Of a stretch of DNA of 64,000 nucleotides, positions 47,670 through 59,355 are shown piece after piece. Positions within the stretch are counted from its first letter, which is position 1. Each line of letters starts with the position of its first letter. The notes under the pieces were generated by a model that ran no database searches, was not told where the DNA came from, and saw only the letters and a program-made list of their open reading frames with translations. The position numbers and the translations under genes are program-made. This stretch comes from Moniliella sp. 'wahieum' (Eukaryota; Basidiomycota; Moniliellomycetes; Moniliellales; Moniliellaceae): the NCBI GenBank assembly GCA_003971905.1, contig RSEE01000057.1, positions 186,001-250,000 of the forward strand, given 5' to 3'.

Positions 47670-47814
47670 GCTTGGTGCTGCGTCGCCACCTTAGCCACCG
47701 TTCCCCCGGGCCACCATTCCACGCTGGAACCCTTCCATGCTGGAAAGACGGAATAATATCACCGATGCTTGCTGGCAGTGGGTGGCTGGGAACGTGGCAC
47801 GGGGCAGGCTGATG

Positions 47815-48065
47815 TAAAAGTGCACGGTGGATCAATTTTGCGTATGTACCAGGGACGCACTCAAGAACCGTTTTTCCCCCTGGTTTTGACGACGCGAGGA
47901 TACTACGGCACCAAGACGGCGGGCAAGTTGTTTGCGCATTGGAAGGAGTTGGCTACTAAGTCTCAGTTGAAATGGTTCCTCGCTCGTATGTCAACCACGT
48001 TCCCTCCGTGTCCACACGCGCTTCCTAGGGTACGGGACCGGATGGCGAGAGCCGGAGGGTCCTGA
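47815..48065 (+). mobile_element. Relic of a dispersed repeat (copy 1)
   Basis: An open stretch reads QGRTQEPFFPLVLTTRGYYG, then LKWFLARMSTTF. A second, frame-broken copy at about 58905-59100 reads HGRTQEPFF, ATKA and LWRWFIAQMSATL at matching spacing. The similarity on DNA level is patchy but collinear. I do not recognise the protein; a decayed transposable-element gene is the simplest reading. Confidence 0.4.
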
Positions 48066-48675
48066 TATCCTGGCAATCCCCCTGGTTCCTTGACCTAGTT
48101 AGTGGCGCTTCCAACAACCCCCGCAAGATGAACGGTTCGGTTTAGACTAGCGTGCCCCTGTCCCGCCTTAAGCTCTGTCAATGGAATGCACACAACATAG
48201 AGATCTGTGGAAGTATGCAGTAAACGCGTGACATTCACAGTTACGGTTTACCAGAATGGTATTCGAGGCGAAGCTCACTCCTGCCCCCTCCCACAGCCCC
48301 CATCTACTCATGGCAGCGCTGCATCAACAATGGAAGAGTACAGACCCCCCAAGCTCGTAGGGGCGACCGAGACGAACGCCAATGCGCATGGGGAAAGAAA
48401 AACATGTGGGGGTATCGGCCCACAGGAAGCGAGGACAGAATGGGACAGAATGGAAGGTGTGTGCGAGTGCGAGAATCACGAGGCCCAATCAAGGCTAGGC
48501 TGGGCATGCAGAGAGGCGTCGATCAAAAAAGGACAACCAAGAGAACAGTCCAAAACAAAAGGGAGAAACAAGTGTATGTACGTGGAAGGGAACCCCGTAT
48601 TCAAGGAAACAGAGGGGAGGGGGGGGGGGCGCATTTGATCAACCTAATGCGAAGGTGCGGCCTGATTGCGCTAGT

Positions 48676-51039
48676 GCCCGTTTATCCGCAATGGTTTTAC
48701 GCCAATACCGCTCTTAAAGGTTCGGCCCGGCACAGCGCTCGCCGTGACGGGGTGCGTCTCGACTTGGGCCACGATGGAAGTGTCAGAGCCTCACTCAACC
48801 GATCGCCCCCCGTTTCGGACCGTGTGCATTCCAGAGTATGCGGGGGAGCTGTCATGGGGGCCGGGGGGAATTCAATGGACTCAGGTGCGCCTGAAACGTC
48901 CGAGGCCGCTGTTTCCACCAGTCGGGAGAGAAGACGGTGGGCCTGCGACGTGGTAGACCCGGTAGGAAGCGAAATGGAGCGGACTAACGGTTGGCGACCC
49001 CGCGATGCCACCGCAGTGACGGGCGCTACAGACGGCGGCACAGGGAGAGAGTAAAAGCTGCTGGTTGAAAGCCACATTTTGCCTCCAGATGATGGCGTTG
49101 CCGATGTGCTTGGTGCTCGCCACCCCAAGATAGAAGACATGCTGCTCACATTTCGTTTTTCCCGTGCCATGTCCGCGGAGAGTGCTGGGCTCAGCGTCGC
49201 CATCTCTCCTCTAGAGGAGGAGGGGGGAGCAGGGGACGTGCTTTCTCCCGTTTCTGGGTCAAAGCCGGGGCGATAAAAAGGAATGTTGGCAGCAGCTGAA
49301 CCTTCATTGTACGCATTCTCGTCGTCTTCCTTAGCATTCGCCGAGGGGTAGAAGTCCAAGTCGCAGGGGGGCTCGGGTGGGTACCTAAAAGAAAAGAGTA
49401 GACTGCGTCAGTTCTGCTATATACTTAACTCTTGAAAAACAGGGGCGGGGGTGACGTACAAGTGGCGGGTTGTCCATCGTTGGTAGCTCGGGGGTTTGCC
49501 ATACGCCTACATGCCATATAGGTTGGGTGGGCAAAACAGGAGAGAGGGGGTGGCGGATCAAGCGGCTCGGAGGGCAAGGAATGACTAATGGCTGAGGTGG
49601 GTCAGGAAGGCGGTAGACAAGGCTGCCCAAGGGCCCGATGGGGTCCGCATCGTCGGAAGGCGGGAGGGGGATCTCGCACGGCCCCATGTCAGGTGCTACA
49701 TCCAGAATGGCGCACGAGAAGGAACGGCCTTGGAGCTCAGGCGGAGGGCTCGGCGACGACCCTGGGGTCCACGGCCGGTGCGGCATCTGGCACGCCGTCG
49801 TCTCGGACCCATCCAAGGAGTCCCGAGCATTCCAGGACGCTGGTTCGAGCCAAGGCGGCGGCCGCAGCGTCAAATCCATATTTGCAACCGAGCCGGCTAG
49901 TTCGGGTATAGAACTGGGCTGCGGCGTTGGCTGGTCCCTGGCCCCCGGCGTGGGCTCGGGCTCTGAGGCTGGGATTGCCGAGGGTGTTGGGGCGCCTTGG
50001 AGCTCCGCATCCGGCTCCGAAGTTGTGGGAGGGGAACGCACAGCTTCGGTCTGGAGAGCCGAGGCGCCGGCTCTTGCGGATGCTTGGGTGGAGGTTGTGG
50101 GGGCGGTGGAGTCACCCCTGGGTGGCATGAGTGGAGGGAAGCTGCAAATCTCGCATTCGCATACTATGGAGCAGAGGCGCGAGGCAGGGGGGTTACGGTT
50201 GCTTGGGGGCGTGGAGGTGTCCGAAGCATGGGAAGATGCCAGGGTCGGCGCAGGATGGAGTGCCGGGGTCGAACTCGGTTCAGGTTGGCGAGGAGGGGGA
50301 TGGGGCGAGGATGAGGACATGGAAGAAGCCGCTGGTGTTGATGAGACTCCAGATGCTGGGCAAGGCGTGCCCTTTGACGTGCGGCGCTTGAGGATCTGCA
50401 GCCGGTTGCGGTGCGAGACCGGGCGGAGCTGGCTGGAGCATCAGTGGTCATAGGCTGCTGAGCATGTACGAGTGGGGCTGCGGGCGCAGGCATGGCCACT
50501 GGCACTGGCACCGGCACCGGCACCGGGAGGGGTACGATGGGATTGAGAGTGGGTGGGAAGGGGTTGCAGGGGAAACCGGGGGCTGGGGGGTGGAAGGCGT
50601 AATAGGGGGCGGGTGTGGACCCAGGGTATGGAGCCATGTAGGCAGTCCCAGGGACAAAACGAAGGTACATTGGCGCGGGAGAGGCATAGACAATCTGTGG
50701 CGTGCCATATCCTGCCCCTGGAGTGGGGTACGCCATGGGGGGCAAGGTGTTTTGCGGGAGTGTCTGGTGTGGGTGAGGCGTGGGCAGCAACGGGGGCTGC
50801 TGTTGCTGCTGCTGCTGTTGTTGTTGTTGTTGTTGTTGCGTGGGCTGCTGCTGCTGCTGTGGTTGCTGCTGCGGCTGTTGCAGTTGCGGTTGCGGTTGTG
50901 GTTGCATTTGCATTTGCGGTTGCTGCTGCTGCTGCTGTGGAGAGTGCGCGGGTTGGCAATGGACACCAAAACGCGGAGGAGGTGGGCAGGAGGGGTTGTG
51001 AACGTGCTTGCGCTTGTGTCCAGTGTGAAATGGCGCCAT
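48676..51039 (-). CDS. Poly-Q / Pro-rich protein of unknown function
   Basis: Not recognised as a named family. The start at 51039 gives MAPFHTGHKRKHVHNPSCPP. Then come poly-Gln tracts (14 or more consecutive Q near 50820-50840, more near 50930), a Tyr/Pro-rich part (TPGAGYGTPQIVYASPAPMY), a Pro/Val repeat, a Cys cluster (CSIVCECEICSF), and a long Ser/Pro region with IWHVGVWQTPELPTMDN. An intron at 49385-49459 (GTACGT donor, TTTTAG acceptor) leads to YPPEPPCDLDFYPSANAKED and NIPFYRPGFDPETGES. Frame breaks near 50450, 50200, 49460 and 48790; the C-terminus near 48676 is uncertain. Low complexity suggests a regulatory or RNA-binding scaffold, but this is inference. Confidence 0.5.
50795..50940. 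repeat. (CTG/TTG)n trinucleotide tract coding poly-Gln
   Basis: CAG/CAA-type repeat on the coding strand with interruptions (CCG, ATG), in frame in the poly-Q protein. Confidence 0.85.
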
Positions 51040-52210
51040 GGCGGAGAATGCGCCACAGCCGGCGCGGCAAGGAGACCGATAGGCGCGCAGCGCACACCCA
51101 CAGAGAGCAGAGCGATACGCGATGCGCGCGGAGGTCGACTTGGTGCGGGCTAAGCCTCTGCGCTGCGACAGGGATGAGGCAAGAAAAGCAAAGGCAGCAA
51201 TGCCGATGGCGGAGGTGGTGGAGGGCAAGATGCGAGCATGTCGTGGAATTGAAAGCTGTCAGCCTGTCATGGCAGTCAGCCGGCCAGTACTAGTCAGTGA
51301 CTCCTATTAAAAAAGCGGCGCAGCCGCAGCGTACGTTTTGTTTATAGTCACACTCCTATGTAGTCACGCTAGTCACGGGGCCTCCGCACTTTGGTTCGCA
51401 AGTTCCTTTGGGCAGCACCACCACGCGCCCATGAATAGTGACTCCTCTGAGAGAGTATTGGGGACAGCGAACACACGCAACCACCCAATCAAACCTCCTA
51501 TTCTTTCCGATGAAAGGGTGTGCGTCCATCATTAATCAGAAGCTGTCCTCTCTATGGTGTGTGATGTGCACGTCACGTGTGTGGGGCCCCGCACCAAGTT
51601 TGGATCGAGACAACAATCGTCGATAATCGATAACCCGCGATTGCGGAAGCTCGGGATTTCTTCTCTCTCGACTTCGCACTCGGCACCCCCTCAACCACGG
51701 AAGCGACAGAACAAAAGCGCATCCTTTGTCCATCATCTATGCGTGTAGACTGCGGTCCTCTCCGGCTCCCAGGCGGTAGACCAGGTTCACCTCGGTTCCA
51801 TCGGCTTCCACGCTGCGGGTATCGCGCCAGCGTGAGACACTGCCCCTGTTCCCTCCGTGGCATGATCTCTCCTGTGTGCCTCACCACTGGCCCTGTGTCT
51901 AGGCCGGCCTCCTATATAGATACCTCTGCAAATCCCTCACCTTCTCATCTTTCTGTCCAACAGGCACCCTGGGTCCATTAAAACAATGCGGTCCCCGCGG
52001 TACTAAAAGGCATCTAGAAGTTACGCGGCAGAGCCACATAGCATACTGTTGATTCCAAAAACCCTGATGAGATCGAGAAGCACATTTTTATTGCCAAGTA
52101 TCTATTCGAGAGGGAAATCACTTTGACATGCTCATGAGCTTACCCCCTTCGAATGGGAGGATACGCGGCTGTCCACTCGCACGTTTAATGCATGTCCATG
52201 AGCCAAAAAA
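51040..52210. other. Intergenic upstream of the poly-Q gene
   Basis: No gene seen. Contains a small GC hairpin at about 51311-51330 (GCGGCGCAGCCGC). Confidence 0.45.
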
Positions 52211-52296
52211 TGCTTCAAAGGGGAATCGAACCCCTGTCATATCGACGCAACACTTCGTGATGGCAACGATATAGTATACCACTAACCCATTGAAGC
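52211..52296 (-). tRNA. tRNA-Gly (GCC) with 15-nt intron
   Basis: The minus-strand cloverleaf has a 7-bp acceptor stem GCTTCAA/TTGAAGC, D-arm TGGGTTAGTGGTA, anticodon stem TATCG/CGATA with loop TTGCCAT (anticodon GCC, as in yeast tRNA-Gly), a T-arm AGGGG-TTCGATT-CCCCT and discriminator A. A 15-nt intron sits after position 37. A T6 Pol III terminator follows at 52205-52210. Confidence 0.92.
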
Positions 52297-53007
52297 TTAT
52301 ATAAACGGTGACACTACAGTTTTTCACCACTAATGTGCGCATCGTCTTTCCTTCCTCTTTTCCTCCTGCACCATGGGAGAGCATGGCGATTGAAGACGCC
52401 AGTCCAGTGAGAGGAAAGCCAAGTCCAGCTGACCTGGCAGCCCATCTCTCTCGTACAGACCTTAAAGTAACGGTCAACGCCTCAGCGTTGATTTCGCCCA
52501 TACCCGTTGCCCTGCGATTATACCGCAGTTATCGGGTAACCCAACTGCACCATTGTTCTCTTCGTTCTTCCAGCTGTCCCATACTATCATTTTAGAGAGT
52601 CTTCCGCCCAACAGACAACCCTTCCCTGTGAGGTCATGATGCACAGCCGGTGATGGACGTGCATGCCCATATTTGAATGCCCTAATAGCACCACGGTCAG
52701 TTTTCCTCTACAGCTTCTGAAAAGGTGAGAACTAAGCTGCTGTTTGCTGTGGGCCGTTTTAACAAGCGAGACCAGGCAATGTGCGGTATGGATGAGATGG
52801 TATCGGAACAAAACGGGCAAGTGGCACGGGGGTAGGAGGGGGAGGTGCCAAGGTTACTGAAAAGGGACACGGAATAGGCAGTGAGAATCAGCCCAATGAG
52901 AGAAACACGCCCGAGAGTGGGCTAGATTGGTCAGGCAAGCATGCCAGCGCAGCAGCAGGAAGGAAGCTGGCTTAGGCGCTTAGGATGCAGAGTGCAGGGC
53001 TCAGGGC
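52297..53007. other. Intergenic, no gene seen
   Basis: About 700 bases between the tRNA and the 3' end of the KIN4-like gene; nothing recognised. Confidence 0.45.
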
Positions 53008-55781
53008 TCAAGAGACTGGATCTGCCGAGCCCAGTTCGCACCGAACATAAAACACTTGCTGGGCCGACGCAAACGCGTCCTCCTGACCGGCCAGCAATCG
53101 AAGATCGACGCTCCACAAGCCGGGGATGCGCCCTACGCGGGTCACCTCCACTGAAAAGACCACCTTTTCCGTCGGGGACGACGTATACGGGTCTCGCCAC
53201 CGGCACCCCACACATGCGGTGCGGGCACATGCGTCTCTGCGCCCATATCGGCCAGCGCTTTGGTCACGCGGTCCACGATTTGAGACAAGGAGAGGGAAGT
53301 GAGAGCCTCTTCGCGCAACTCGCCTTCGTGGGCGCGTAGTTCTTCACTTAACGTTGCTGTGGCGGCTAACGTGCCCGGACGGGTGTGGGCAACGACCGGG
53401 CCCGGTGCACTGGGGTATGTCCGTGTTCCTGTTTCTTTCCCAGCATGCGCAGAAACTTGCGTCCGGACGATTTGGTGGATCCGACCCAGCGCGCACTACC
53501 GCTTGCCTTGGTACTAGCTTTGGCACTGCCACGACCACTGTTCGCATCTGGAGAAAGCAAATTGGGACTTTCGGCACCAGGACGGTGGTGGAAAAGGGAG
53601 AAGATCTTGTCCAAATTCGATCGGGGTTTGGCACGTACCCCATCACCGTTTTTTGCCCAGACGTGGCGGAGGTAGGGGTAGGCAAGGCCGTCGCCCGCCG
53701 CGCTCGTGTACGCTCAGGCTGCTCCGGTTCACTGAACCGCATCTTGCTGGAGGTTGGTCCTGGCGTCGTAACCACGATCGCATTGTTCGACCGAAAGTTG
53801 GGCATGAGAGTCACGGCACGACGGTTGGGGGAGGTGATGACCGACTGGGGCGGGGGGGCAGGGGCGGGGGCGGGGGCGTCTTGACCCGAATCTGTTTGCG
53901 GGACTTGGCCGGGGGTGGAGACGGAAACTGAGGTGTGTTGGGGCGAGGTCGTGATCGAAGGTTGAGATTGGGGAGGTGTGGAGATCGAAGAGCGGCGTAC
54001 CGGGGACGTGATAATCGAAACGTTACGTTGGCGGGGCGGAGCGGTGTTCGCACCTGAGGCTTTGGGGGGAGAGGGAATGGGATCTGAGGGGTCGGGGAGG
54101 CTAGCGGTCAGACCCGTCTGAGGCGTTGGTGTGGGTTCACATGCGGGCTGGGAGCGGGAAGAGGAAGCCAGAGGGGCACGGTCGGGAATGTCGTTGGGGG
54201 TGGTACGCAGTTCGTCAGAGCGCGCGGCAGTGGTGGTAGGGACCGAAGTCCCAACCGAGGCACTGGAGGTACGTGTGTGTGTCACGGTGGGGCTGGGTAG
54301 TTATCGCAGGCGCCGTCGAATCCGGGGTCACGCTTGCTAGTGCCCCGGGGCCCGCGGGCGATGGAACAGAGGGTGTGAAACGAAAGAAGCAGATGACTTC
54401 TGCTCCTCAGCGCCGCCGGGCGGCGAGGTAGGTGGGACCAGTCCAGATTCCTGCCGCACCAAGGTAGCGCCGATGGATTCAGAAGGAGGAGAAGAAGGGA
54501 GTGGCGAAGAGGGTGCAGGGACGATCGGGGCACGCGACTGGGCTTGGCGCTTGACCTGCTGAGCCAAGGCGGCGTGCTCGAGCTCAGGCACGCCAAACCG
54601 GAAGAGCTCCGTGTAGGGCTCCAACCACGGGTGGGAACGGACCTGGTCCAACGTCATCCGCTTAGCAGGGTTGGGCGTAAGCATACCGAGAAGCAACGCC
54701 CGCGGCGCCGCGGGCACGTGGTCGGCAAAACTGAGGGGTGTATTTGCGATGTAGCGGTAGAGCTGGTGGATATTGCTGCTTTCGGGATTGGTAGGGTCGT
54801 CGTCGAAGGGGAGAAATCCCGAGAGCATGGCGTACAGGATCACGCCGCCGGACCACACGTCGACCAGAGGGCCATGGTAGGGCTGATCAGACAGGACGAG
54901 TTCAGGGGCAGCATAGCAGGGAGAGCCGCATGATGTGGCCATCAGGCTGCCTTGTCCTAGGAGTCCAGCAAAGCCAAAGTCGGTGATGAGGATGTTGCGA
55001 TGGCGGTCGAGCAGCACATTTTCCAGTTTGAGATCGCGGTGTACAACTCCCTTGGCATGCATGTACCACATTGCTGAAACGAGCTGGGCAAAGATGCGGC
55101 GCGCCTCACGCTCGCGCAAGAACTGATGGGCGAGAATGTAATCGAACAGCTCACCGCCCGATGCATACTCCAGCACGATTCCCATCCAGCGATCGCTGGT
55201 GATAATCTCAAAAAGAGCGACAATGTTGGGGTGATGGAGGCGGCGGAGGAGACTAGTTTCCTTGCGCACGCGCGCCCATTTGGTCTCTTCGAGCTCCGAT
55301 TTGCCCGCATCATCGTGGTCCGTCTCCCCGGGCACACGTTTGATGAGCTTGATAGCAACCTCGTCGCCTTGAGGGGTGCGGAGACCAAGCTTAACTTTGC
55401 CAAACTGGCCCTCACCCAGAGTGTGGAGCAGGACATAGGAGCCAAACTGGACGTAGGGGCGGGTGAGCTTGGTGGCTGGAGTGGGCTGGGTGGGCTGGGG
55501 GGGAAGGTGTTGGAGGGGGCCGAGGGAGGGGCAGTGGCCGGTGCTGGGGCAGGGGCTGGGGCAGGGGACGTAAGCGTCGGCGTTGCCCAAACAGAGCTGC
55601 TCAAGCCTTGGACGTTGTGGGGTTGGGCGGTGGCACGGCGACTGGGCGCGTGGGCAAGGATGCTGGCAGGCGTGGCGCTGGTGCGGGTGGCGGCCAGGGG
55701 CAGAGCAGTGGGTGATGGAGTGGGCATTGCCGTTGCGCCTCGCTGGGCTCGCCGGCTGTTGCCCCTCATCGTGCTGGACAT
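53008..55781 (-). CDS. KIN4-like Ser/Thr kinase with C-terminal KA1 domain
   Basis: CAMKL-type kinase. The start at 55781 gives MSSTMRGNSRRAQRGATAM and a Pro/Ala-rich N-terminus. The kinase domain begins PYVQFGSYVLLHTLGEGQFG, with KVKLGL, VAIKLIKR, NIVALFEII, EYASGGELFDYILAHQF, VVHRDLKLENVLLD, ITDFGFAG, TSCGSPCYAAPELVL, VDVWSGGVILYAMLSGFLPF and HPWLEPY. A long Ser/Pro linker follows (SIITSPVRRSSISTPPQ, RKFLRMLGKK). The end, LSQIVDRVTKALADMGAETH...FSVEVTRVGRIPGLWSV, looks like a KA1 membrane/autoinhibitory domain and stops at 53008. KIN4/FRK1 are the closest yeast types by the GEGQFGKVKLG start; other KA1 kinases are possible. Frame breaks near 55450, 54310, 53600, 53370 and 53210. About 925 residues. 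Confidence 0.8.
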
Positions 55782-55802
55782 GGCGATGGGGGGAGAATAG
55801 GA

Positions 55803-55853
55803 GGGCGGAGGAGGAGGAAGAGGAGCAGGAGGAGCAGGAGGAGCAAGAGGAGC

Positions 55854-55887
<34 letters not shown>

Positions 55888-55905
55888 AGAGCAAGAACAG
55901 GAGAT
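55803..55905. repeat. (GGAGCA)n / (GAGGAA)n microsatellite
   Basis: Purine-rich hexamer repeat 20-120 bases upstream of the KIN4-like start codon; probably 5' leader or promoter of that gene. Confidence 0.8.
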
Positions 55906-56595
55906 GGAGGGCCGGCGGAAACGGAAAGAAGAGTGATGGCTAGGTGACCGAGAAGAAAGACCCTGGAAGGAGCCAGTCTGTCCCTGGCCAGCCCAGCGCG
56001 TGCGCTGCTCGCCGCGGGCGGAGCAGGGGGGCAGTCGCAGGCGCTGCGGCCAGGGTGTTGTACACTGGGTGAGACGCATGTGCAAGAGAGCTGCTCGCTG
56101 CTGGGAAGCCGGCGGGCACTGTGGCGCGTTCATGTACAACAACGCCATCCTCCTCTGCGCACCGTCACCGGTCAGATCCCACACCGTCCAGATCTCAGAC
56201 CAGTCAGACCCACGGGCGGCAGGCACGGCGCCAGTGCCGCGGGCCAGCACGCACCCACCGACTCCCACCAGGGCGCACCCGAACGCTGCCCCCATGCCGG
56301 GGACCATGGGTGTATCCACCTGGGTCGGGGGCAGCCGCAGCACAGCGCAGGTGCCGCCTGTCCAGACGCTGCGCACAGTGCTGCTCCGTCGCCGGGCAAA
56401 GCCGAAGCCATATCACGTGACCTATCACCACGCATCGTAGGTATTGCACGCTGCGCTGCCTTGCACCCTGTTACACCCCATCTGCTCGGCGCGCGCAGGC
56501 TGTCCAGGCTGCTCTGGCACACTGGTCTCCTTATTTCCTGAAAAGCTCAGATGGCGCTTCCCTTTCCAGGCCCAGGCCCGAGGGCGATTGGGCTT

Positions 56596-56622
56596 GAAGA
56601 GCTTGAAGCTTGAAGCTTGAGG
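56596..56622. repeat. AAGCTTG palindrome array
   Basis: GAGCTTG, AAGCTTG and AAGCTTG units in 7-bp steps. Confidence 0.8.
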
Positions 56623-57087
56623 GATGCTGCCATCGAGCCATCCCGTGCCATGTGACATCATATGTGATAGGTCTCTGCATCACCAGCCCCTCACCCCTCT
56701 TACCCACCCAGACACTCCCCCTCCACGGATGCACGCGCTACGGGCCACGTAACGCGTAAGGCCATACTGGTTTATAACACTGCAACAATACCAAGGTCTG
56801 AAGATTACTCTCGCCCTTGTAGGGCGTCAGCGCATCAGCCTGCCAACAGCATCTAATTTTTGTCCCTCTGTCTTATACGTGTGTTTTGCCATGAATGATA
56901 TGAATGCAAAACAGAGCTCTATTACGCGTTACGCTCAAAAAGGGCTCAGGCGCTCCTACTGAGCTGTCAAAGCCTGGTCGACTGGAAGCGTGAGCGCTTG
57001 GGCATCAATTATCGATCATCGATCAAGCCCAGATCTCCCGCTTCAAGATGAAGCGCTTGGCGTCTCTAAGAATACTCCGTTACTAGG

Positions 57088-57355
57088 GGACGTTGAGCAC
57101 TGAGTACGTGTTGAGTTGACTGAGTCTCAGTACTGGGGGGGTGTTGAATATACTGAGTACTATGAGTACTGTGAGTACTGAGTATTGAGTTTGAGTACTT
57201 TGAGTAATTTGAGTACTGATGCACGATGCACTGATGTGTTGTACTGAAGTACTGATGAGTAACTGAGTCAGTACTGAGTCTCAGTACTCATCGACATCGA
57301 TCATCAACTGTATGCATCAACACAGTGCCATCAGTACATCAGTATACTTAAAAGT
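57088..57355. repeat. AGTACT palindrome cluster
   Basis: More than ten GAGTACT/CAGTACT words in 270 bases, several at 7-, 8- or 10-bp intervals, with ATCGAT and ATGCAT cores near 57295-57320. Confidence 0.8.
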
Positions 57356-57612
57356 ACGTAAGTGTGCTTCAGCCTTCCTTCAGCCGCTGAAGGCTGGCTA
57401 AAGGCTTGTACGGACGGGCACGGGCTCCCGGGCGATTCCGCCCGGGTTCCGTTTCCCGTCCGGCAGGTTCCGCTCTTCCTTCTCTTCATCCATCTGTCTA
57501 CACCTCTGTCTGTCTGTCTGCGCTGCACCCGCACAAGGCTCAGCCTGAGTGCTTCAAGCTTCAATGATCGGCCATTGATTGCATTATGGCCACAAACAAA
57601 CGTTGAGATATG

Positions 57613-57663
57613 TTCAACGTTGAAGCTTGAAGCTTGAAGCTTGAAGTTGTTCAACGTTCAACC
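57613..57663. repeat. Composite AACGTT / AAGCTTG array
   Basis: An AACGTTG unit runs straight into three AAGCTTG units in 7-bp register, then degenerate units, then AACGTTC. The core switches within one array. Confidence 0.85.
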
Positions 57664-57742
57664 TGGGAACTGGTAACTAGTAACTGGCAAGCTCATATGC
57701 AACGTTCTCAGCGTTTACAATGGCATGCTTCCCTGCTCTCGC

Positions 57743-57780
57743 TTCTCAACTCTCAACTCTCAACTCTCAACACTCTCAAC
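57743..57780. repeat. (TCTCAAC)n array
   Basis: Four 7-bp TCTCAAC units and one degenerate unit. Same period as the palindrome arrays but without a palindromic core. Confidence 0.8.
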
Positions 57781-57795
57781 CACATGCTCCGCATC

Positions 57796-57940
57796 ACATG
57801 TCACATGTATCACAGTTCACACGTCCCATGTCACGGCGTCACTAGGTCACATTGGGCGGTCTCCGATCTCACATGTCACACAGGAAAGTAGAACCCCTCC
57901 ATGCATGACATTTGTGACATGCATGTGACATGTGACGACA
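57796..57940. repeat. ACATGT arrays
   Basis: CACATGTCACATGT near 57797-57812 and ACATGCATGTGACATGTGAC near 57917-57936, with intervening CATG words. Confidence 0.75.
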
Positions 57941-58904
57941 AAAAGGGGTGATGGTGAGAGCCAGTGACTAGTGAGACCTGAGATTCTGAGAACACGCCCG
58001 AATGGAGATAGGCGAACCATCGACCATCAAGCTTCAGATGAAGTCTCAGATCGTCAGAGACTCTCTCCCATCATTAATCATTGACATTCGTTGTTCTCTG
58101 GACACAGGGAAAGAGCAGAGATCTCGCAGGTGCGTCCCTGTAACACTTGTGCGGCGTTTCATGTCATCTCACCCTGCCACGGGGCGGGTCCAGCCCGTAA
58201 CACTCTCGGTCTACTTATCGAAATCATCGGACAACCGCCGTGCAGTTCCGTCACGCGTCACGGCTTCACTGATATATGATGAGATCTGAGACTTGGAGCT
58301 TTTGGAGTCCAGTGTCCAGTATTGTGGTCGTCGAGATGGGGATGCAGTTGCACTATAGTGATGGCGGTGGTAGTCTAAGCCAACCAACAACACCTAACAA
58401 ATAAACACCACAAGCAGCCAATATCAACAGTCGCCACCATAGGGGCTATATCTAAGTGTAGGCTGCGGAACAGGGAAAAGGAAGCTAGAAAACAACGGAA
58501 CTCCTAGGCCTTACGGGCCGGAGGAGAGCTTCAAGGGGTCTTGGTCAAACACTCGAGCCACCCGGTGGCTCAACATTCACCGATCACCACAGGCTTACAG
58601 AGGCCTATATACATGTCTTTTTATGCACTACCTAATAAGACTCGAATCTTTATGTACAAAACCTCCTGAGTGGGCCGTCGCAAAAGGCTCTTTTTCTATC
58701 CTCATTCCCTGTTGGGAGATCTCATCCCTGCAACCCAAAACAAAGTTTAGGTCATTATACGTAGTTGCGGGTCCGGACACAATAGAGGCGATGTCCGCGT
58801 ATGGGAGCGCGGTACAGGTCAGAGAACCACAGAATTGCCTTTTTGGAATGCCGGAAGAAGGAGCTGCTTCGACTATTGGGACAAGAAGCAGAATGCGACA
58901 AGAA

Positions 58905-59105
58905 CTCCCAAGTGCCACGGACGCACCCAAGAACCCTTCTTTCTCTGAGGACACTATGCTACCAAGGCGATGAAGGAGATGGCTGGGCACTTGTGAGAAT
59001 TAACCGATCGAGATGAGTCTGTCACATTGTGGAGATGGTTCATCGCTCAGATGTCTGCTACGCTCATTCGTACCCACGTGCGCTACATCCGGTTTGGATG
59101 GGGGA
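58905..59105 (+). mobile_element. Relic of a dispersed repeat (copy 2)
   Basis: Collinear, frame-broken match to copy 1 at 47815-48065: HGRTQEPFF, then ATKA, then LWRWFIAQMSATL. No terminal repeats or target-site duplication identified. Confidence 0.35.
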
Positions 59106-59283
59106 GGGCGCCACAGAGGTTCCTGGCCTGCTCGTGACTCACTTTTTGGCGTCAGCAAGCGGTACACGCTGGATGAGCAAAGGTCGGTTTGGACGCAGCG
59201 TTTCTTTGTCCCAACCTTATTATATTTTGTGATAGATATCAGGAACATGATTGGATTCCATGCAAACAACTGAAAAATAACAA

Positions 59284-59355
59284 GCCTCTTTGGCTCAGTG
59301 GTAAAGCATCTCACTAGTAATGAGAAGATCGGTCGTTCGATTCGGCCAAGAGGCA
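59284..59355 (+). tRNA. tRNA-Thr (AGT)
   Basis: 72-nt cloverleaf: acceptor GCCTCTT/AAGAGGC, D-arm TGGCTCAGTGGTAAAGC, anticodon stem TCTCA/TGAGA with loop CTAGTAA (anticodon AGT), T-arm GGTCG-TTCGATT-CGGCC, discriminator A. A poly-T Pol III terminator follows at about 59358-59363. No intron. Confidence 0.93.

Larger units (their letters stand above)
47244..48675. other. Intergenic with hairpins and relic element
   Basis: Holds the paired GC hairpins at 47633-47669 and a decayed repeat at 47815-48065 that is similar to sequence near 58900-59100. The rest is unremarkable. A poly-G run is at 48619-48628. Confidence 0.5.
55782..59283. other. Repeat-rich intergenic island
   Basis: 3.5 kb without recognised protein genes. 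It contains a GGAGCA microsatellite, AAGCTTG, AGTACTG, AACGTTC, TCTCAAC and ACATGTG arrays, and the second relic repeat copy near 58.9 kb. Confidence 0.5.

Noticed and set aside
50464-51153. Long plus-strand frames opposite the poly-Q gene
   Set aside because: They encode poly-Leu/Cys/Ala runs that are mirror images of the CAG/CAA tract; shadow frames.
54337-56376. Extension of the KIN4-like kinase frame upstream to 56376
   Set aside because: The extra part is Cys-Ser repeats from the GGAGCA microsatellite and non-conserved sequence; the ATG at 55781, reached through a frame break, gives a natural N-terminus.
9694-57940. CRISPR-like or telomere-like interpretation of the short arrays
   Set aside because: Units are 7 bp without unique spacers, no cas genes, no TTAGGG-type telomere repeat, and the host is a fungus.
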